From JABDKJ01 sp039028335 (GTDB lineage: Bacteria > Bacteroidota > Bacteroidia > Flavobacteriales_D > JABDKJ01), in the NCBI GenBank assembly GCA_039028335.1, contig JBCCIF010000106.1, positions 1-10,818 of the forward strand: DNA of 10,818 nt, in the 5' to 3' direction. How positions within the stretch are numbered: the stretch's first letter is position 1; every line of letters begins with the position of its first letter. Positions 6,734 to 10,818 of the stretch are shown piece after piece. The notes below the pieces were generated by a model. It saw nothing but the letters and a program-made list of their open reading frames with translations, was not told the origin of the DNA and did not search any database. Made by a program: the position numbers and the translations under genes.

Positions 6734-6814
6734 CACATTCTTAAACAATTCGCAAAGCCATCTGTTCATTCATTGAATCCATTAACGAATAAAATATTAA
6801 ACACATCGATCATC

Positions 6815-7414
6815 ATGAAAAATTACATTTTCGCAATTACCTTAAGTCTTAGTGCAATTCAGGTACAAGCTCAAGAATCCCGAATAACTATTCCAGCAAA
6901 TCAATCAATGGAAATTGACTATCCACAATATGAGCTGTATGAAGTCACCTTGAAAAACAAAAGTTTGAAGGGCATTTCAGTTGCAGTCCTCTCTAAGGAA
7001 AATAAAGAACAAATTCGTGGTTTTGGCTTGGGAACCAAAGGAGATGTTGACGTTTTAGTAGAAGCCGAAAACAAATTGGTTTTAGCAAATGACAACAATT
7101 CTCCGGTAAGTCTTTCTTTGAAAATTCGGGAAACCCAAATCGAGAAAGTCGAAAAAACGACCGAATACATCTCTTTTACACTGAGAAACAATGGAGCCAA
7201 ATCAATTCCTTTGATTATACCTTCCGTTATGAATCCAAATTTATCCCCTTTCTCTAATAGTGGAGTGGATTTGAAAATTGGTCAGAAGATATTGTTTAAG
7301 CAGAATGGCAAAAAGCATCTTCTTCTAGAGGTCGATCGTTCTATAAAAAATGGGGATGTCATCAATGTTGGTGACTTATTAAAAGAGCGAAAAAAAGAAC
7401 TGGGCCTTAAGTAA
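6815..7414 (+). CDS. Small secreted protein of unknown family
   Basis: The 199-residue product starts with a clear signal peptide, MKNYIFAITLSLSAIQVQAQ, with cleavage probably after VQA or at Gln20. There is no lipobox cysteine and no membrane segment, so it should be periplasmic or exported. The mature part looks beta-rich, with alternating short hydrophobic strands (ITIPANQSMEIDYPQYELYEVTLKNKS, KLVLANDNNSPVSLSLKI, TTEYISFTLRNNGAKSIPLIIPSV) and a basic C-terminus. I do not recognise the family. Two segments each pair a strand with an N-D/N-N-rich turn, so a tandem beta-sandwich is possible but unproven. The ATG at 6815 is chosen because it begins the signal peptide; the open frame back to a TTG at 6731 is probably leader. 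It heads the operon, 17 bases ahead of the Rid-like gene. Confidence 0.75.
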   Translation: MKNYIFAITLSLSAIQVQAQESRITIPANQSMEIDYPQYELYEVTLKNKSLKGISVAVLSKENKEQIRGFGLGTKGDVDVLVEAENKLVLANDNNSPVSLSLKIRETQIEKVEKTTEYISFTLRNNGAKSIPLIIPSVMNPNLSPFSNSGVDLKIGQKILFKQNGKKHLLLEVDRSIKNGDVINVGDLLKERKKELGLK

Positions 7415-7431
7415 ATCATATCATAAATAGA

Positions 7432-7809
7432 ATGAAAAGACTAATCAGCTCAGGATCTGAATTTGAGGAGAAAATAGGTTATTCCAGGGCAGTGGTCCAA
7501 GGCAATTGGGTGTTCGTTTCGGGCTGCACCGGATACAATTATGAGAATATGAGTATCTCAGACAACATTGTCGACCAAACAGAACAATGTTTTCAAAATA
7601 TTCTTTCTGCGCTAATGGAAGCTGAAGCAAAACTTGAAGATATTGTAAGGGTACTTTATATACTGCCTGAAGCTGAAGACTTCGAAGAATGTTGGCCTAC
7701 TTTGAACAAATACTTGGGCGAGATAAGACCTGCTGCAACTATGATTAGTGCAGGTTTGGCAAATGACCAAATGAAGATTGAAATTCAAGTGACTGCATTG
7801 AAAAAATAA
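7432..7809 (+). CDS. RidA-like (YjgF/YER057c/UK114) family protein lacking the catalytic arginine
   Basis: The 125-residue protein has the normal length and layout of the trimeric Rid family: an N-terminal YSRAVVQGNWVFVSGCTGYN, a central DQTEQCFQNILSALMEAEAKLEDIVRVLYIL (49-79) and the C-terminal RPAATMISAGL...MKIEIQVTAL. RidA enzymes hydrolyse reactive enamine/imine intermediates such as 2-aminoacrylate using an arginine that in E. coli lies in PARSC (Arg105). Here the aligned segment reads RPAAT, so that position is Ala102, while the glutamate of KIEI (Glu117) is kept. By the usual subfamily division this makes it a non-RidA Rid protein, probably without imine deaminase activity, and its substrate is unknown. 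The gap to the next gene is 14 bases, consistent with the same operon. Confidence 0.88.
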   Translation: MKRLISSGSEFEEKIGYSRAVVQGNWVFVSGCTGYNYENMSISDNIVDQTEQCFQNILSALMEAEAKLEDIVRVLYILPEAEDFEECWPTLNKYLGEIRPAATMISAGLANDQMKIEIQVTALKK

Positions 7810-7823
7810 GATTAAACTTTCAA

Positions 7824-8570
7824 ATGAACGCCCCAATCTACGATCAAATAGGAATCAATTATGCACTAAAGCGACAAACTGAACCGCGCATCGCAACCCA
7901 AATATGGAATGAATTGAAAGGCGCAGGCAAAATCTTGAATATTGGCGCGGGTGCAGGATCATATGAACCACATGAAGGCGATCTTATCGCTCTTGAGCCT
8001 TCATCTAAGATGATTGCGCAGCGTAGTAAACATGCAGATCCTGTTGTGCAAGGCTATGCGGAGTCATTGCCCTTTGAAGATAAGAGCTTTTCCCATTGTA
8101 TGACCATACTCTCTATGCATCATTGGAAAGACCGGTATAAGGCTTTCAAGGAAATCAAGAGGGTCACCGAAGAAAAGTTTATAGCCCTGTCCTGGGATCC
8201 TTATGCCAATGATTTTTGGTTAACAAGAGATTATTTCCCAGAAATTGTAGAAATGGACAAACTGATCTTTCCAGAAAAGGAAGAATTCGATGCTTTTTTT
8301 GATAATGTTCGTATAGAACGCATCATGATTCCTCATGACTGTCGTGACGGATTTCTTGCCGCATACTGGAAAAAACCAGAAGCTTATCTCGAACCTTCTG
8401 TAAGAAACTCCATTTCAACATTCTCAAAAATATCTAAGCTTGAAGACGGTTTGCTCAAATTGAAAAAAGATTTAGAAAGTGGAGAATGGGAAAGAAAAAA
8501 TCAGGAAGTTCTTCATCAAAATGAAATAGACGCTGGCTATATTCTAATCTCTGCCCGTATTCCATCCTAA
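7824..8570 (+). CDS. Class I SAM-dependent methyltransferase
   Basis: The 248-residue cytosolic protein has a Methyltransf_11-like N-terminal Rossmann half: motif I ILNIGAGAGSYE with GxGxG at 41-45, the acidic end of strand 2 at Glu58 (IALEPSSKMI), and the AESLPFEDKSFSHCMTILSMHHW block (79-101), followed by KAFKEIKRV. The C-terminal half carries family-specific features outside the core: HDCRDGFLAAYWKKPEAYL at about 171-189, then LEDGLLKLKKDLESGEWERKN at about 206-226. I recognise these from a widespread group of uncharacterised methyltransferases. The substrate is unknown. The ATG lies 14 bases after the Rid-like gene, and paaI follows 50 bases after the stop, so these genes may share a transcript. 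Confidence 0.85.
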   Translation: MNAPIYDQIGINYALKRQTEPRIATQIWNELKGAGKILNIGAGAGSYEPHEGDLIALEPSSKMIAQRSKHADPVVQGYAESLPFEDKSFSHCMTILSMHHWKDRYKAFKEIKRVTEEKFIALSWDPYANDFWLTRDYFPEIVEMDKLIFPEKEEFDAFFDNVRIERIMIPHDCRDGFLAAYWKKPEAYLEPSVRNSISTFSKISKLEDGLLKLKKDLESGEWERKNQEVLHQNEIDAGYILISARIPS

Positions 8571-8608
8571 AGGTCGAATTCAAATTTCATAATTGCTGAA
8601 TAGTCTTT

Positions 8609-8616
8609 TATCTTCG
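8609..8616 (+). promoter_or_regulatory. Possible internal -7 promoter element just before paaI
   Basis: TATCTTCG differs from TAnnTTTG at one base. It ends 4 bases before the paaI ATG, so a transcript from it would be leaderless or nearly so. A TTG at 8593-8595 is only 13 bases upstream, closer than a usual -33 element. The 50-base gap before paaI is the widest in this operon, which makes an internal start conceivable. Confidence 0.25.
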
Positions 8617-8620
8617 CCTC

Positions 8621-9031
8621 ATGCCAAGTCCTCAAAAAATCACTGATCTGATGATGGACAAAGATCACTTTAGTCAATGGCTCGGTATTGAGCGAATTCT
8701 TGATGGAGAGGGCTTAAGTGTTCTTAAAATGACTGTGCGAAAAGAAATGCTGAATGGGTTTGAAGTAGCCCATGGAGGAATAACCTTCAGCTTTGCAGAC
8801 TCAGCCTTTGCATTTGCTTCGAACAGCAGATCTAGACATGCTGTATCAATCGAGACATCCATTTCGCATTTAGCACCTGTTTTTGAAGGAGATGTGCTTA
8901 CAGCAGTTGCAGAAGAAATTAATTTAACCCACAAAACAGGATTGTACAGAGTGGAAGTTTGCAATCAAAAAAATGAAATGGTTGCTCTTTTTAAAGGAAC
9001 GGTATACAGAAAAAGCAAAAAATGGGAATGA
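8621..9031 (+). CDS. paaI: PaaI, hotdog-fold acyl-CoA thioesterase of phenylacetate degradation
   Basis: The 136-residue protein is a hotdog-fold thioesterase. PaaI of E. coli hydrolyses ring-hydroxylated phenylacetyl-CoA thioesters and is thought to free CoA from dead-end intermediates of the phenylacetate pathway. The match is strong: FSQWLGIE near 17-24, LKMTVRKEMLNGFEVAHGGITFSFADSAFAFASNSR at about 35-70, then AVSIETSISHLAPVFEGDVLTAVAEE and VALFKGTVYRKS. The HGG with the following Asp (FADSAF) supplies the usual catalytic features of the family. The start at 8621 fits the usual N-terminal helix; Met11 or Met12 would truncate it. Its stop overlaps the next start by four bases (ATGA), so paaJ is probably translationally coupled. 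Confidence 0.9.
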   Translation: MPSPQKITDLMMDKDHFSQWLGIERILDGEGLSVLKMTVRKEMLNGFEVAHGGITFSFADSAFAFASNSRSRHAVSIETSISHLAPVFEGDVLTAVAEEINLTHKTGLYRVEVCNQKNEMVALFKGTVYRKSKKWE

Positions 9032-10236
9032 AAAATTCATATATCATAGATGGTTTAAGAACGGCAATCGGGAATTTCACGGGTTCCTTGTCTGCTGTCC
9101 GCACCGATGATTTGGGTGCGCATGTCATCAAAGAATTAGTGCAACGCAATAGCTCAATCCCTCAAGAAGCCTATGAGGATGTTATAATGGGATGTGCCAA
9201 CCAGGCAGGCGAAGACAATAGAAATGTTGCTAGAATGTGCTCTTTATTGGCGGGCCTACCCTATTCTGTTCCCGGTGAAACCGTGAATCGACTGTGTTCT
9301 TCAGGAATGAGTGCAATTATTCATGCGCATAGAGCTATTCAAGCTGGAGATGGTGAGCTCTTTATCAGTGGAGGTGTTGAAAACATGACACGCGGGCCTT
9401 GGGTCATTTCAAAAGTTTCTAAAGCTTTTGGTAGAGATGCACAAATGCATGATTCAAGTTTTGGATGGCGTTTCATCAATCCAAAACTTCATGAAGTTTA
9501 TGGAACAGACGGAATGGGAGTTACTGCAGAAAACTTGGTCACGAAATATGGTATTTCTAGAGAAGATCAAGACCAATTTGCGTATTGGTCTCAAATGAAG
9601 GCAGCTAAAGCTCAAAAAAACGGGCGTTTAGGAAAAGAAATTGTTGCCGTAGAAATTCCAAGACGAAAGCAAGAACCATTGATTTTCGATCAGGATGAAT
9701 TTATTAAGCCGAATACCTCTCTTGAGGTCTTGGCAAAATTAAGAGCTGCTTTTAAAAAAGAAGGAGGTTCAGTAACTGCTGGAAATGCATCTGGATTGAA
9801 CGATGGAGCCGCGGCTGTCATTGTAGGTTCTGAAGAAGCTGTGAACAAATATGACCTATCTCCCTTGGCGCGAATCGTCAGTTCCGCAGTGGTTGGAGTT
9901 GAACCAAGGATTATGGGAATAGGACCTGTAAAAGCAAGTCAAAAAGCATTGGCCAAGGCTGGCTTGACTATGGATGATATGGACATTATTGAAATTAACG
10001 AGGCATTTGCAGCTCAAGCGCTTTCATGCACAAGAGAATTGGGCTTAGCGGACAATGATCAAAGAATCAATCCAAATGGTGGTGCTATTGCTATTGGACA
10101 TCCTTTGGGGATGACAGGCACGCGAATTATTCATACTGCCGCGCTTGAATTGCATGAGCAGAATAAACAATATGCTTTGGTTACCTTATGCGTAGGCGTA
10201 GGTCAAGGATATGCGACTATCATTGAAAAAGTATAA
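9028..10236 (+). CDS. paaJ: PaaJ/PcaF-type 3-oxoadipyl-CoA thiolase
   Basis: The 402-residue degradative thiolase should catalyse the last step of phenylacetate breakdown: CoA-dependent cleavage of 3-oxoadipyl-CoA to succinyl-CoA and acetyl-CoA, and also of the 3-oxo-5,6-dehydrosuberyl-CoA intermediate. From the ATG at 9028, the nucleophile Cys90 lies in VNRLCSSG, His358 in AIGHPLGMTG, and the second catalytic Cys388 in TLCVGVGQG. GCANQAGEDNRNVARM and FGWRFINPKL are typical of PaaJ/PcaF rather than general acetyl-CoA acetyltransferases. I prefer 9028 to the ATG at 9022, because it overlaps the paaI stop by 4 bases and makes Cys90 coincide with E. coli PaaJ numbering. The next gene overlaps its stop by one base. 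A role in another 3-oxoadipate route, such as protocatechuate, cannot be excluded. Confidence 0.92.
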   Translation: MKNSYIIDGLRTAIGNFTGSLSAVRTDDLGAHVIKELVQRNSSIPQEAYEDVIMGCANQAGEDNRNVARMCSLLAGLPYSVPGETVNRLCSSGMSAIIHAHRAIQAGDGELFISGGVENMTRGPWVISKVSKAFGRDAQMHDSSFGWRFINPKLHEVYGTDGMGVTAENLVTKYGISREDQDQFAYWSQMKAAKAQKNGRLGKEIVAVEIPRRKQEPLIFDQDEFIKPNTSLEVLAKLRAAFKKEGGSVTAGNASGLNDGAAAVIVGSEEAVNKYDLSPLARIVSSAVVGVEPRIMGIGPVKASQKALAKAGLTMDDMDIIEINEAFAAQALSCTRELGLADNDQRINPNGGAIAIGHPLGMTGTRIIHTAALELHEQNKQYALVTLCVGVGQGYATIIEKV

Positions 10237-10818
10237 TGGCCAAATACTCTCCTTCTGAATACCGTGCAAAAGTGGATGAATTCATGGAAAAGAAAACCCT
10301 AGAATTCAGCAAACCCATTTGCGAGCGATTAAGAAAATTGCTTCTCGACTCTGGATTAGAAGAAGAGTACAAATGGCAGATGCCTGTTTATAGTCATCAT
10401 GGAATTGTGTGCAGCATCGGTGCTTTTAAGAAACATGTCGGACTTTGGTTCATGAAAGGCGCTTTGCTGAAGGACAATAAGAAAGTTCTAATAAAAGGAC
10501 AAGCGACCACCAAGGCATTGAGGAGCATTCAATTCAAAAGCATTGATGATCTCGATGAAAAATTGCTTCGCAACTATATACAAGAGGCAATGATCTTGAA
10601 TGAACAAGGCATTAGCTATGACTTTAAACAGGAACGAGAAGATCTGATTATTCCAAAAGAATTCGAAAAAAGGATGAAGGCCAATAAAAAGGCATGGGAT
10701 CATTACCAGAACTTTTCATATAGCAAGCAAAGAGATTATATTGAGTGGATAAGTACAGCCAAGCGAGAAGAAACCAAAGAAAAACGCATGAATCAAGCTA
10801 TTGAAATGTTGGAGAAAG
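10236..10818 (+). CDS. YdeI-type DUF1801/OmdA protein (3' end cut by window edge)
   Basis: The frame is open from the ATG at 10236 to the right edge, showing 194 residues, close to the full family length of about 195-200. It has an N-terminal DUF1801 domain (EYRAKVDEFMEKK; LRKLLLDSGLEEEYKWQMPVYS; GIVCSIGAFKKHVGLWFMKGALLKD, to about residue 85; then TTKALRSIQFKSIDDLDEKLL). A C-terminal OmdA-type segment follows (IPKEFEKRMKANKKAWDHYQNFSYSKQRDYIEWISTAKREETKEKRMNQAIEML). The second domain's Y-S-x-x-R/Q-x-x-YIxWI pattern is characteristic. The family has been linked loosely to antimicrobial-peptide or bacteriocin resistance, but its molecular role is unsettled. The start overlaps the paaJ stop by one base (TAATG), implying coupling. 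Only the last few residues and the stop should lie outside. Confidence 0.85.
   Translation, partial: MAKYSPSEYRAKVDEFMEKKTLEFSKPICERLRKLLLDSGLEEEYKWQMPVYSHHGIVCSIGAFKKHVGLWFMKGALLKDNKKVLIKGQATTKALRSIQFKSIDDLDEKLLRNYIQEAMILNEQGISYDFKQEREDLIIPKEFEKRMKANKKAWDHYQNFSYSKQRDYIEWISTAKREETKEKRMNQAIEMLEK

Overview
The window looks like a chromosomal segment of a member of the Bacteroidota, probably a flavobacterium-like lineage. The evidence is low GC, almost no Shine-Dalgarno sequences, a TAnnTTTG-type -7 promoter element, and the gene order bamD - rpoZ - coaBC - DUF4835, which I know as a Bacteroidota arrangement. I see no insertion sequence, tRNA, rRNA, CRISPR array or phage gene, and codon use looks even throughout.

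Region 1 (1-4368, + strand) is a tightly packed housekeeping operon. It holds the 3' part of bamD (outer-membrane assembly lipoprotein), rpoZ (RNA polymerase omega), coaBC (two central steps of coenzyme A synthesis), a secreted DUF4835 protein, and a GT87/DUF2029-type membrane glycosyltransferase. Gaps are 4 to 11 bases, or a short overlap.

Region 2 (4369-5317, +) holds two small genes: a zinc-ribbon protein with about four membrane segments, and a DUF1801 protein. The latter ends 8 bases from the end of the convergent gene.

Region 3 (5326-6698) is a divergent regulator/enzyme pair. An HxlR-type repressor lies on the minus strand and a short-chain dehydrogenase/reductase (SDR) on the plus strand. 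The 115 bases between them carry two GTTAC/GTAAC inverted repeats and two further GTAAC half-sites, one set overlapping a good -7 element. A strong intrinsic terminator closes the SDR gene.

Region 4 (6699-10818, +) is a probable six-gene transcription unit. It encodes a small secreted protein of unknown family, a RidA-like protein that lacks the catalytic arginine, a class I methyltransferase, the phenylacetate-pathway thioesterase PaaI, the phenylacetate-pathway thiolase PaaJ, and a YdeI-type DUF1801/OmdA protein that runs off the right edge. The last three genes overlap by 4 and 1 bases and are probably translationally coupled. The PaaI/PaaJ pair suggests that the organism degrades phenylacetate or related aromatic CoA thioesters, although no ring-oxidation gene is in view.

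I found no clear new defence or mobile system. The points most worth a second look are the GTAAC operator array, the arginine-less Rid protein inside a paaIJ operon, the altered active-site residues of CoaBC, and the uncharacterised secreted protein that heads the last operon.
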